NCBI RefSeq assembly: GCF_015160855.1
Contig: NZ_CP063373.1
Coordinates: 8,841,001 to 8,905,000 of the forward strand
Origin: Streptomyces ferrugineus
GTDB lineage: Bacteria; Actinomycetota; Actinomycetes; Streptomycetales; Streptomycetaceae
Reading direction: 5' to 3'
DNA length: 64,000 bases
The translations under genes and the position numbers were made by a program. How positions within the stretch are numbered: the stretch's first letter is position 1; each line of letters opens with the position of its first letter. Positions 26,443-35,348 of this stretch are shown here, piece after piece. Under the pieces are notes generated by a model that saw only the letters and a program-made list of their open reading frames with translations, made no database searches and had not been told where the DNA came from.

Positions 26443-27696
26443 TTACTTGGTGAGGGAATCGAGAGAGGGGCCGAGGATCCAGCTGGCGATCTCTCGGATC
26501 GCGCCGTCGCCGCCGGGTGTGGCGGTGACAGCGCGTGCGGCGCCGCGCACGACGTCGTGGGCGCTCGCGACCGCCACGGGCCAGCCCACGAGGGCGAAGC
26601 ACGGGAGGTCGTTGACGTCGTTGCCGACGTAGAGCACGCGCTCAGGCGCGATGCCCTGCTCCTCGCACCACTGCTTGAGTGCGAGGTCCTTCCGGTCGAT
26701 GCCGTGCAGCACGGGAATCTGCAGCTTCCGTGCGCGGGCGGCAACGACCGGGTTCTGCTCCGTGGACAGGATCAGCATCTTCAGGCCGCTCTTGCGCAGG
26801 GCGGCGATGCCGAGGCCGTCTCCGCGGTGCACGGAGACGAACTCCTTTCCATCGGCATCGATCAGCACCCGGTCATCGGTCTGGGTGCCGTCGAAGTCCA
26901 GTACGACCGCGTCGATGTCGTCCGTGGTCGGGAGGGCGCCGGGCCGGTCCGCGTCGAACAGCGGCGCCAGCGCGCGGGCGCGGGCCAGGTCGTGCGGATC
27001 GTCGATCTCCAGCACCCGGGCGGGGTCGGTGCGCACCAGCTCGGTGCGGCCGAAGAAGCGGTGCTTGTGCTCGCGGAAGCCGCCGGCGTGCATCGCGTAG
27101 GCGGCGCCGGTCTCCAGGAAGTCCTGGGGGCGGTCCTGGCGGCGCGGGCGGAAGGACTTGTCGTGGTTGACGCCGAAGCCACCGCCGGCGGCGACGCGCT
27201 CGGTCTCGGCGGCGGCCGGCTCCTCGTCGCCGTGCCGCCACACGAAGCCGTGGAAGGGGGCGACGGTCAGGGAGGTGTCGGCGCCGTTGGCGACGATGGC
27301 CTTGACGACCGCGTCGATGTCCTCGCGGACGATGAACGGGCTGGTGCACTGCACCAGCAGGACGACGTCCACCGGGGCCCCGTGCAGCGCCTCGTGGGCG
27401 TCCATCGCGTGCAGCACGGCCGCCTCGGAGGTGGCGGTGTCGCCGGCGATGGCGGCGGGGCGCAGCACGACCTCGGCGCCGGCCTGCCGGGCGGCGGCCG
27501 CGATGCCCTGGTCGTCGGTGGAGACGACGACGTCGGTGACGAGTCTCGAAGCCCGGCACTCGCGCACGGCGCGTGCCACCAGCGGTACGCCGCCGACGGG
27601 CATGAGGTTCTTCGCGGGCACGCCCTTGGAGCCGCCGCGCGCGGGGATCACGGCGAGCACGCGTCGCACGCCCTGACCTGCTTCCGAGTTGGACAT
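26443..27696 (-). CDS. Acylneuraminate cytidylyltransferase fused to a KdsC-like HAD phosphatase
   Basis: A 417-residue bifunctional protein. Residues 10-235 are a CMP-sialic/ulosonic acid synthetase: IPARGGSKGVPAKNL (17-31, CTP-binding), LLVQCTSPF and a late DDPHDLARA. Residues 260-417 are a HAD phosphatase of the KdsC/CMAS C-terminal type, with nucleophile motif LDFDGTQTDD (Asp267, Asp269), ILSTEQ (Ser/Thr of motif II) and GNDVNDLPC (motif III). Such fusions can remove the 9-phosphate and then activate the sugar as the CMP form. ATG 27696 follows AAGGAG. It is first of the NeuA-NeuB-transferase run. Confidence 0.9.
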   Translation of the reverse strand: MSNSEAGQGVRRVLAVIPARGGSKGVPAKNLMPVGGVPLVARAVRECRASRLVTDVVVSTDDQGIAAAARQAGAEVVLRPAAIAGDTATSEAAVLHAMDAHEALHGAPVDVVLLVQCTSPFIVREDIDAVVKAIVANGADTSLTVAPFHGFVWRHGDEEPAAAETERVAAGGGFGVNHDKSFRPRRQDRPQDFLETGAAYAMHAGGFREHKHRFFGRTELVRTDPARVLEIDDPHDLARARALAPLFDADRPGALPTTDDIDAVVLDFDGTQTDDRVLIDADGKEFVSVHRGDGLGIAALRKSGLKMLILSTEQNPVVAARARKLQIPVLHGIDRKDLALKQWCEEQGIAPERVLYVGNDVNDLPCFALVGWPVAVASAHDVVRGAARAVTATPGGDGAIREIASWILGPSLDSLTK

Positions 27697-27728
27697 GGGG
27701 TCTGCTCCTTGATGTGGGATCTGGCGGC

Positions 27729-29081
27729 TCACAGCTCCCCCATCCGCCGGATGACGGGTGCCACCCGCTGCACGCCGTGCCGGTAGGCGCCGCGTGCCGC
27801 CCGGCGCACTATCTGGCGGACCGGGCCGGGCTCCCTGTCGTGGGCGGGGGCGCCGGGCAGCGGGCTGCCGTCGACGCCGAGGTGGTGGCGGGCGAGGATG
27901 CCGGGGAGATAGCCGGGCGCGGTGGCCGGCGTGTAGTACGGCGTCAGGGCGGGCAGTCCGCCGGGCCGCTCCAGCAGCTTGGCGATGCGTTCGCGGGCCG
28001 CGTCGAAGGCGGTGGCGTAGGTTCCGTCGGCGCAGACGCCCTGCCGGGACACCCACTCCTCGTCGGGCGCCGGCCGGTGTCCCTCGTCGAGCTGGTCCCA
28101 GGAGGCGAGGCAGCCGGAGCCCACGAAGTGGTGGTTGCCGAGCACCTCGCGCACGCCGAGGTCGGTGAGGACGACGGTGGGGATACGGCGGTGCAGCGAC
28201 TCCAGCGCCGCCGTGGAGCTGATCGTGACCAGCAGGTCGGTGCGGTCGAGGACCTCGCCCATGTTGCCGTACACCAGCTTGAAGTTGGCCGGCGGCGCCA
28301 GCCGCTGGACCAGCTTCTGGTACGGCAGCTCCTCGATGTGGGTGGTGTGTTCGCCCGGCTTGGAGCGCAGCTTGAGCAGCACCTCGCGCTCGGGGTGCCT
28401 GCGGGCGTGCTGGATGAGGCGGTCCAGCAGGTAGGTGCGGTCCTTGCGGCTGTCCGGCACGGAGGGCTGGGCGGCGAAGACGACCGTGTACGGGTCGTGC
28501 TCGCCGGCGTAGGGCTCGCCGCCGAGGAACGGCAGCGCTACCTCGGTCACCGACGAGGCGTCGGCGCCGACCCCCTCGTACACCGCGCGGAACCGCTCGG
28601 CGTCCTGGCGGGAGTTGGCGAGGACGAGGTCCGCGCCGTGCCGCAGCAGCAGGCCGTCGGCGAGCTTCTCGTAGACGACGCCGACATAGCCGGTGACGAC
28701 CACGGGCCGCTCGGCGCTCCCCTCCCAGACCCGCTTCAGGCCGTGCAGCATGGCCTGCACACCCCCGCCGACGAGGGCGAGGACCAGGACGTCGTACGAC
28801 TCCCGCGCCATGGTGCGCAGGAACTCGACGGCGGACACCTCACGGAGGGAGTCGGCGGGCACGCCGACTTCCTGGAGCTGACGGGCGGTGGGGGTGGCCC
28901 GGCCGCGCAGGAGATAGCCGTCCAGACGGATGTCCGAATCCTCCTGGGCGATACGGTTCGCGGTGAGCGCGCCCCATTTCCACCGGGTATCGGAATCCGC
29001 GAGTACGGCCACTCGCCGGGTCTTCGTCACACTTGCTGGCACGTCGATGACGCTAGGAAGCGAATCCAAGGTTCTACCCAA
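27729..29081 (-). CDS. Putative GT-B glycosyltransferase of the glycopolymer locus
   Basis: A protein of up to 450 residues similar to uncharacterised actinobacterial glycosyltransferases (DUF6716-like, from memory). Features: N-terminal RVAVLADSDTRWKWG, VVTGYVGVVYEK, VLANSRQDAERFRAVYEG, a basic LLKLRSKPGEH motif and a conserved TISSTAALESL double-Ser stretch as in CMP-sialyltransferase folds. It lies 32 bases upstream of the NeuA-HAD gene in the same direction, so it heads the biosynthetic operon. TTG 29081 is the longest start; GTG 29042 or 29030 (VTKTRRVAVL) may be the true one. No membrane segment. Confidence 0.7.
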   Translation of the reverse strand: MGRTLDSLPSVIDVPASVTKTRRVAVLADSDTRWKWGALTANRIAQEDSDIRLDGYLLRGRATPTARQLQEVGVPADSLREVSAVEFLRTMARESYDVLVLALVGGGVQAMLHGLKRVWEGSAERPVVVTGYVGVVYEKLADGLLLRHGADLVLANSRQDAERFRAVYEGVGADASSVTEVALPFLGGEPYAGEHDPYTVVFAAQPSVPDSRKDRTYLLDRLIQHARRHPEREVLLKLRSKPGEHTTHIEELPYQKLVQRLAPPANFKLVYGNMGEVLDRTDLLVTISSTAALESLHRRIPTVVLTDLGVREVLGNHHFVGSGCLASWDQLDEGHRPAPDEEWVSRQGVCADGTYATAFDAARERIAKLLERPGGLPALTPYYTPATAPGYLPGILARHHLGVDGSPLPGAPAHDREPGPVRQIVRRAARGAYRHGVQRVAPVIRRMGEL

Positions 29082-29240
29082 CCCGAATGCAACAAACGGT
29101 TAACAGCACATCGACTAACGACGAAGCGAGGCCCGAAGTCGTTGAAAAAAAGCCTGGTTCACTGCATCGCCACGCGTCGTTCACCTGACATCAAGCTCTG
29201 AGTAAAGACGGATGCCGGACCGCCGCCTAACGTCCCTCAC

Positions 29241-30221
29241 GTGGTCAAGCTCTCCGTCATCGTGCCGTTCTACAACGTGCAGCAATACGCGCCAGACACC
29301 CTCAAGAGCCTGCGTGCGAACACACGTGAGGACTTCGAGTTCATCCTCGTCGACGACTGCTCGACGGACGGGACACCGGACATCCTGGCGCGCGCGGAGC
29401 GTGAGCTGCCGGGCGCGGTGGTCGTCGGACACGAACAGAACGGAGGGCTGGCCACCGCACGGAACACCGGGATCGACAAGGCGCGCGGCGAGTATCTGAC
29501 GTTCCTGGACGGCGACGACTGGCTCGCTCCCGGCTATTTCCCCCAACTCCTTTCGGCCATCGAGGAGTTGGGGTGCGACTTCGTGCGCACCGACCATGTG
29601 CAGTCCACGGGGCGGGCCCGCAGCGTCCACCGGGTGCCGCACGGCCGGCGCCGGACGGTGCTGAACCCGCGCGAGGCGATCCTGCCCGCCGACCGCTCGA
29701 CGTCCGTGGACTACGCGTACGCGTGGGCGGGCATCTACCACCGCCGCCTGGTCGACCGCGGGATCCTGCACTTCACCGACGGCCTGCGCACCGCCGAGGA
29801 CCGGCCGTGGATCTGGAAGCTGCACCGGGAGTCGGAATCCTTCGCCGTAGTGGGACTGCTCGGTGTCTACTACCGGCGTGGAGTGGCATCCTCACTCACC
29901 CAGATCGGTGATGTGCGACAACTCGATTTCATTCGCGCGTTCGATCAGGTAATCCAGGAAACGGCGCGTGACCCGGAGGCCGATAAACTGCTTCCGAAAG
30001 CCGTGCGCACCTATTGTGCGATCATGGCCCATCATCTCGGACAAATCGAGAGGTTCGAACCCGCCGTGGCTCGAAAACTGCGCTCGATGAGCGCCGCCGC
30101 CCTGAAACGAATGCCGCAGGACGTGCTCGCGGAGGTCATGGACTCGATGGACGCGCAGCGCGCGGCCCGGCTGCGGCGGGTGCGGCGCCGGTCGATGGGC
30201 GCACGGACGGTGGCCGTCTGA
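29241..30221 (+). CDS. Family 2 glycosyltransferase
   Basis: A 326-residue GT2 enzyme with the GT-A core at the N-terminus: LSVIVPFYNVQQYAPDTL, ILVDDCSTDGT, NGGLATARNTGID and the D-x-D metal motif FLDGDDW. The C-terminal half (TAEDRPWIWKLH, RRGVASSLTQIGDVRQLDF) is almost the same as in the gene at 34258-35244. It probably adds a hexose, for example the galactose side group known in some teichulosonic acids. It is divergent from the transferase at 27729-29081 and overlaps the next gene by one base (TGATG). GTG start. Confidence 0.88.
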   Translation: MVKLSVIVPFYNVQQYAPDTLKSLRANTREDFEFILVDDCSTDGTPDILARAERELPGAVVVGHEQNGGLATARNTGIDKARGEYLTFLDGDDWLAPGYFPQLLSAIEELGCDFVRTDHVQSTGRARSVHRVPHGRRRTVLNPREAILPADRSTSVDYAYAWAGIYHRRLVDRGILHFTDGLRTAEDRPWIWKLHRESESFAVVGLLGVYYRRGVASSLTQIGDVRQLDFIRAFDQVIQETARDPEADKLLPKAVRTYCAIMAHHLGQIERFEPAVARKLRSMSAAALKRMPQDVLAEVMDSMDAQRAARLRRVRRRSMGARTVAV

Positions 30222-31579
30222 TGCCTCGCACCACCCAGATCTTCTGCGCCTCGACCCTGTACGGCGCCGCGACGCTCGCCGCCGCCCTGGACGCCGGGCT
30301 GTTCGAACCGGCCGACCGCAGGCTGCTGCTGGTCACCAACAACGCGGTGAACCCGGAGATCGCCCCGTCCGTCGACACGATGCCGGGCTTCGACGGGCTG
30401 CGCGGGCGGTTCGACGAGGTGCTGTCCTGGAACGAGACCATCGCCCCGTTCCACCCGAGCGGCTGGTCGCCGCGCGCCGACGACATCCCCATGTGGGAGC
30501 GGTACGTACGGCTGCTGTGGCGTCTGGGCGACGACGAGATCCAGTTGGCGGTCGAGTCCGTGCAGGTCAACCCGGCGCTGGCGCTGTGCCAGCTGTTCAC
30601 CGGCGCTCCCGTCGACGTCTACGCGGACGGCCTCATAAGCTATGGCCCCACGCGCGACAAGATCGACCCGCTGGTCGGCACCCGGATCGGCCGGCTGCTG
30701 CACCTCGATCTCGTCCCGGGCCTCACCCCGCTGCTGCTCACCGAGTTCGGCGTGCCGTCCGAACTGGTGCCGTCCGAGGTGTTCCTGAAGGTGCTCGGCG
30801 AACTGGCCGAGGCCGAGGCCGCGCTGCCCGCGGCCTCCGGCGGCGACCAGCCGGCGCTGCTGCTCGGCCAGTACCTCAGTGCGCTCGGCATCCTCACCGA
30901 TGCCGAGGAGGAGGACCTGCATCTGCGGATGGTGCGCGGCGCCGTCGCGCTCGGCCATCGCAACCTCGTGTTCAAGCCGCACCCCGTCGCACCGGCCCGC
31001 TGGTCGAAGCTCCTGGAGGACGAGGCGGCGAAGCTGGGCGCCGGACTCACCGTGCTGGACCGGCCCGTGCTCGCCGAGGTCGCCTTCCAGCGGCTGCGTC
31101 CGGCACTGGTCGTCGGCTGCTTCTCGACCGGGCTGCTGACCGCCGCCGGCCTGTACGGCCTGCCGGTCGCACGGGTCGGCACCGACACCCTGCTGGCCCG
31201 GCTCACGCCGTACCAGAACAGCAACCGGGTGCCGCTGACCATCGTCGACGCACTGCTGCCGGACCTCGCGGACGCCTCCGCGGTCAGCGGCTGGACGATG
31301 CCCGCGCGGGAACGGGTGGACGAACTGGCCGCGCTGCTGGGGGCGGTCGGCTTCGCGATGCAGCCGAAGATCTACCCGGGGCTGCGCGGCGCCGCCGAGT
31401 CCTACCTCGGCAGGCATCTGAACCCGCACACCTGGCGCTACTTCAAGCGCAAGCGCCTGACGTCGCTGGCGCTGCCCGGGGCCGTGCCGGCCCAGCTCTC
31501 CTTCATCCCGCGGAACGCGACCGTGCGCCGACTGGCGCGCCGGGCGCGGGCGTTGAAGCAGGTGGCCGGCCGAAAGTAA
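30221..31579 (+). CDS. Polysialyltransferase-like glycosyltransferase
   Basis: A 452-residue protein of the alpha-2,8-polysialyltransferase-like family. Landmarks: IFCASTLYGAATLAAAL at the N-terminus, the acidic motif VYADGLISYGP (134-144), the HP motif FKPHPVAP (251-258) and the Ser-Thr motif GCFSTGLLTA (299-308). These are the motifs that bind CMP-sugar and acceptor in GT38/GT52 enzymes. It probably links Kdn-type residues of the wall polymer. It is translationally coupled to the preceding GT2 gene and is paralogous to the product of 32918-34261. Confidence 0.83.
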   Translation: MPRTTQIFCASTLYGAATLAAALDAGLFEPADRRLLLVTNNAVNPEIAPSVDTMPGFDGLRGRFDEVLSWNETIAPFHPSGWSPRADDIPMWERYVRLLWRLGDDEIQLAVESVQVNPALALCQLFTGAPVDVYADGLISYGPTRDKIDPLVGTRIGRLLHLDLVPGLTPLLLTEFGVPSELVPSEVFLKVLGELAEAEAALPAASGGDQPALLLGQYLSALGILTDAEEEDLHLRMVRGAVALGHRNLVFKPHPVAPARWSKLLEDEAAKLGAGLTVLDRPVLAEVAFQRLRPALVVGCFSTGLLTAAGLYGLPVARVGTDTLLARLTPYQNSNRVPLTIVDALLPDLADASAVSGWTMPARERVDELAALLGAVGFAMQPKIYPGLRGAAESYLGRHLNPHTWRYFKRKRLTSLALPGAVPAQLSFIPRNATVRRLARRARALKQVAGRK

Positions 31580-31707
31580 CCAAGAAGGGGTGGTCGTTCA
31601 TCCGTGTGACATCTTTGCGCTCCCTGAGCGTCAGCCGTCACTCATCTTTCACCCGTCCGAGGGACGTAGGTTCGGTCGTCAACCACTCCCGCGAGAAGGG
31701 CCCCTGG

Positions 31708-32838
31708 ATGAGCGCGGCTGACCAGGCCACGGCACCGCATATACGGCTGCCTCTGTCCGACCGGCCTCCTGTCCGGCCCCGGGCGGCGAGCCGGCTGCGC
31801 GCCCTGGACGGGCTGCGGCTGGTGGCCGCGCTGATGGTGTGCATGTACCACTTCACCGGCAAGAACGGCGAGGTCGCCACCTCCTGGGACCAGTCCCCCG
31901 GCGTGATGTTCCCGACGCTGTCGCAGTTCTCCACCTACGGCAGCCTGGGTGTGCAGTTCTTCTTCGTCATCAGCGGGTTCGTGATCTGCATGAGCAGCTG
32001 GGGCCGCAGCCTCGGCGACTTCTTCCGCTCCCGGATCTCCCGCCTGTTCCCCGCGTACTGGGTGGCCATCGTCATGGTCACCGGCGCCGCGGTGCTCCTG
32101 CCGGTCGTCGTCCACCCGGTGCGGCCGGACGAGTTGCTGGTCAACCTCACGATGATGCAGCAGCCGCTGGGCGTGCCGCGGGTCCTCGGGGTGTGCTGGA
32201 CGCTGTGGGTGGAGCTGAAGTTCTACGTGCTGTTCGCCCTGTTCGTGATCTGGAAGGGCGTCACCTACAAGCGGGTGGTCACCTTCTGCATCCTGTGGAC
32301 GCTGGCCGGCGCGTTCGCCCGGGTCGCCGACAACCCGCTCACCGACGAGCTGGTGATGCGCGACCACGCCCCGTTCTTCATCGGCGGCCTCGCGCTGTAC
32401 CTGATCCACCGCTTCGGCAGCGACCTGCTGCTGTGGGGCATCGTCGGCATGTCGTTCCTGCTGGGCCAGCGCTACTCGGTGATGGCCCTGTGGCACCCGG
32501 GCGCGCAGGGCGAGTTCCACCGCAACCCGTACGTCATACAGGGCATCGTCTTCCTCGCCTTCGCCGCGGTCGCGGTGGTGGCGCTGGGCTGGACGCGCTG
32601 GGCCAACTGGAACTGGCTGACGGTCGCCGGGGCGCTGACGTACCCCTTCTATCTGATCCACGAGCACCTGGGCTGGTTCTTCATCCGGGTGCTGCACCGG
32701 GGCCTGGGGCTCGGCTCCTACGTGACGCTGGCGCTGTCCGTACTGAGCCTGCTCGGACTGGCCTGGCTGATGCACCGGTTCGTGGAGAGGCCGTTCGGGC
32801 CGAAGCTGAAGCAGGCTTTGCCTGCCGTGCGGTTCTGA
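31708..32838 (+). CDS. Acyltransferase 3 family membrane protein
   Basis: A 376-residue multispan acyltransferase (Acyl_transf_3/OafA type). The first span carries RLRALDGLRLVAALMV, followed by the catalytic His in CMYHFTG, then LGVQFFFVISGFVICMSSWG and RISRLFPAYWVAIV, all family hallmarks; there are about ten spans in total and no SGNH domain. OafA-type proteins O-acylate surface sugars. Its place between the two glycosyltransferase cassettes suggests O-acetylation of the nonulosonic-acid polymer. ATG 31708 follows AAGGG. The 128-base gap before it means it may have its own promoter. Confidence 0.87.
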   Translation: MSAADQATAPHIRLPLSDRPPVRPRAASRLRALDGLRLVAALMVCMYHFTGKNGEVATSWDQSPGVMFPTLSQFSTYGSLGVQFFFVISGFVICMSSWGRSLGDFFRSRISRLFPAYWVAIVMVTGAAVLLPVVVHPVRPDELLVNLTMMQQPLGVPRVLGVCWTLWVELKFYVLFALFVIWKGVTYKRVVTFCILWTLAGAFARVADNPLTDELVMRDHAPFFIGGLALYLIHRFGSDLLLWGIVGMSFLLGQRYSVMALWHPGAQGEFHRNPYVIQGIVFLAFAAVAVVALGWTRWANWNWLTVAGALTYPFYLIHEHLGWFFIRVLHRGLGLGSYVTLALSVLSLLGLAWLMHRFVERPFGPKLKQALPAVRF

Positions 32839-32903
32839 CCCTCGCGGAAAGGCGGTTGGGGTGCCCCGTGACCCGGGGCACCCCAACCGCCTTTCCGCGA
32901 GGG
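32839..32903. terminator. 29-bp perfect inverted repeat (bidirectional terminator)
   Basis: Arms 32839-32867 and 32875-32903 are exact reverse complements around a 7-base loop (GTGACCC), immediately after the acyltransferase stop and 14 bases from the stop of the convergent transferase gene. This is unusually long for a terminator. Confidence 0.85.
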
Positions 32904-32917
32904 CGTGTTGCTTCCGC

Positions 32918-34261
32918 TTACTTCCGCGTCGTCTGCCGCAGCTGCCGTACGGCCTTGCGGACCGCCGGGTGCCTGCGCAGTGCCTCGGCGCGCACCGGGC
33001 TGCCGCCGGGCAGGCGCAGACTGGTGAGGCGGCGGCGCTTGAAGTAGTGCTGGTACCGGTCCAGGTTGGCGCCGAGCCAGGCGGTCACCTCGTCGCGCAT
33101 CGCGTGATGCTTGCGGGACTGCATGCAGTAGCCGACGCTGCGCACCAGCGGGGCCAGCTCCGCGGCCATCCCGGCGAGTTCGAGCGGGGAGCCCAGCTCG
33201 GCGTTCTCGGCGTCGGGCAGGGCCGCGTCGATGATGGTCAGCGGGATGCGGTTGCTGTTCTCGTACGGGGTGATGCGTTCGAGGAGCAGGTCCGTGCCGA
33301 CGCGGGCGACCGGGATGCCGTAGAAGGCGGCGGCGGTCATCAGCGCGGTCGAGAAGCAGCCGACGACGAGCTTCGGCTTCAGGTAGGCGAAGACGGTCTC
33401 GGCGAGGACGGGCTCGTTGAGAACCGTGAGGGTGACGCCGAGTTCGTCGGCGACCGCCTCCAGGGACTCGTTGAAGACGGCGGGCGCGCTGGGGTGCGGC
33501 TTGAACAGCACGTCCTGGTGACCGGCCCGGGCGGCGGCGCGCAGGAAGCGGATGTGCAGCCGCTCCTCCTCGTCCTGGGTGATCAGGTCGATGGCCGAGA
33601 GGTACTGGCCGAGGAGTACGGCGGTGGGCGGGTTGTCGGCCGGGAGGCGCTCGGCGAGGATGCCGGCGCCGGACTCGCCGATCTGCGCGAGGACGTCGAC
33701 GATGGCGTCGTTCGCGACGGCCTCGGGTTCGACGCCGTACTCGGACAGCAGCATGGGCTTGAGGCCCGGCACCAGGTCCAGGTGCAGGACGCGCTTGATG
33801 CGGCTGCTCATGCCGTGCGGGATGCGGTTGCGGGTGGGGCCGTAGCTCATCAGGCCGTCCGCGTACACATGGATCGGGCTGTCGGCGAAGATGTCGGCGA
33901 CCGCGCGGGAGGGGTTGGCCTGGATGGACTCGCAGGCGATCTCGACGGGCTCGTCGCCCAGGTTCCAGGCGAGGCGTACGGCCTTCTCCCACAGCAGGGT
34001 GTCCTGGCCGCGCGGGGACCAGCCGGCCGGGTGGTGGGGGGAGATGAACTCGTTCCAGGAGCGCACCTCGTCGAACTCGGGGCGCAGCTTCTCGAAGCCG
34101 GCCATCTTGTCCAGCGGGGTGCCGACCTCGGGGATGGCGGCGGTGTTGCTGACGACCAGGATGCGGCGGACGCCCTCGCGCGGGCCGAACTGGCCGGCCC
34201 GGATGGCGGCGGTGACGGTCGCGGCCGCGTACTGCGTGGCCGAGAAGAAGATCTGGATCAT
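32918..34261 (-). CDS. Polysialyltransferase-like glycosyltransferase (paralogue)
   Basis: A 447-residue paralogue of the 30221-31579 product, alike along its length: FFSATQYAAATVTAAI, SWNEFISPHHPAGWSPRG, VYADGLMSYGPTRN, LLGQYLSAIDLIT, LFKPHPSAPA and GCFSTALMTAAAFYGIPV. All three transferase motifs (D-G, HP, S-T) are kept, so it is probably active, perhaps making a different linkage. ATG 34261 overlaps the stop of the upstream GT2 gene by four bases (ATGA). Transcription runs toward the acyltransferase gene. Confidence 0.83.
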   Translation of the reverse strand: MIQIFFSATQYAAATVTAAIRAGQFGPREGVRRILVVSNTAAIPEVGTPLDKMAGFEKLRPEFDEVRSWNEFISPHHPAGWSPRGQDTLLWEKAVRLAWNLGDEPVEIACESIQANPSRAVADIFADSPIHVYADGLMSYGPTRNRIPHGMSSRIKRVLHLDLVPGLKPMLLSEYGVEPEAVANDAIVDVLAQIGESGAGILAERLPADNPPTAVLLGQYLSAIDLITQDEEERLHIRFLRAAARAGHQDVLFKPHPSAPAVFNESLEAVADELGVTLTVLNEPVLAETVFAYLKPKLVVGCFSTALMTAAAFYGIPVARVGTDLLLERITPYENSNRIPLTIIDAALPDAENAELGSPLELAGMAAELAPLVRSVGYCMQSRKHHAMRDEVTAWLGANLDRYQHYFKRRRLTSLRLPGGSPVRAEALRRHPAVRKAVRQLRQTTRK

Positions 34262-35244
34262 GCCGCCACTCCCTTCATGCCGCCCCTTATCCGGCGCAGC
34301 ATGTACACGCGCTCCTCGCCCATCCCGACGAGGGCCTCTTCCAGCTCGTCCTCCGACATCCTGCCCAGCGCATCGGCGGCCATCTGCTTCAGCCTGGCGG
34401 CGATGCTGCGCTCGAACCGGCCGCGGCTGAGCAGCTGGTGGGCGATGACGACGCAGTAGTTGCGCAGCGCCTTCTTGCGCAGCCCGGCCACATCGGGGTC
34501 GTCGGCGAGCTCGGCGAGGACGAGGTCGAAGGAGCGGAAGAAGTCGAGCTGGCGCACGTCGCCGATCTGGGTCAGCGAGCTGGCCACGCCCCGGCGGTAG
34601 AAGACGCCGCGCAGGCTGGCGACGGCGTAGGAGTCGGCCCTGCGGTGCAGGTCCCAGATCCAGGGGCGGTCCTCGGCGGTCTTCAGTCCGTCGTGGAAGC
34701 GCAGCATGCCCTTGTCGAGGAGGCGGCGGTGGTAGACGCCGGCCCAGGCGTAGGGATAGTCGACCATGGTCGTGTCGTCGACCGGGAGGATCGAGGTGCG
34801 CGGGTCGAGGGGGGTGTGCCGCCGTCCCTCGGGTGCCCGGTGCACGGTCCGCTCGATGCCGGTCACCTGTACGTGGTCGGTCCGTACGAAGTCGACGTCG
34901 AACCGCTCGATGGCGTCCACCAGATCCGCGAGATAGCCCGGGGCCAGCCAGTCGTCACCGTCGAGGAAGGTGAGGTAGCGGCCCTCGGATGCGTCGATCC
35001 CGGTGTTGCGCGCGGTGGCCAGTCCGCCGTTGTGCTCGTGCCGAATCACCCGGCTGTTCCCGAGTCTCTTCGTCAGCGTCAGCAGCGCTTCGTATGTCTT
35101 GTCCTTGGTGGACCGGTCCTCGACGAAGATGAACTCGAAGTCGTCCCGCTCGTTGTTGACCAGGCTGGTCACCGTCTCGGGTACGTACGACTCGATGTTG
35201 TAGCACGGGACGATCACGGACAGGGTGGGGGGGCGGTTGGTCAC
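34258..35244 (-). CDS. Family 2 glycosyltransferase (paralogue)
   Basis: A 328-residue GT2 enzyme with LSVIVPCYNIESYVPETV, FIFVEDRSTKDKT, NGGLATARNTGID and LDGDDWLAPGYL. It shares TAEDRPWIWDLH and YRRGVASSLTQIGDVRQLDF with the GT2 at 29241-30221. GTG 35244 was chosen because the core fold begins eight residues later and AGG lies about ten bases upstream. It is first of the two-gene minus-strand cassette with 32918-34261 and marks the right edge of the glycopolymer locus. Confidence 0.87.
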   Translation of the reverse strand: MTNRPPTLSVIVPCYNIESYVPETVTSLVNNERDDFEFIFVEDRSTKDKTYEALLTLTKRLGNSRVIRHEHNGGLATARNTGIDASEGRYLTFLDGDDWLAPGYLADLVDAIERFDVDFVRTDHVQVTGIERTVHRAPEGRRHTPLDPRTSILPVDDTTMVDYPYAWAGVYHRRLLDKGMLRFHDGLKTAEDRPWIWDLHRRADSYAVASLRGVFYRRGVASSLTQIGDVRQLDFFRSFDLVLAELADDPDVAGLRKKALRNYCVVIAHQLLSRGRFERSIAARLKQMAADALGRMSEDELEEALVGMGEERVYMLRRIRGGMKGVAA

Positions 35245-35348
35245 GCGTACACCTGGGCTCTCTCCGGGGCGGATCCCTGCGACCGTAGGAGATGTTCGAC
35301 GCGGCACATCAACTCCCTGCCAACTACCAGGTGAACGAAAAGTAACGG

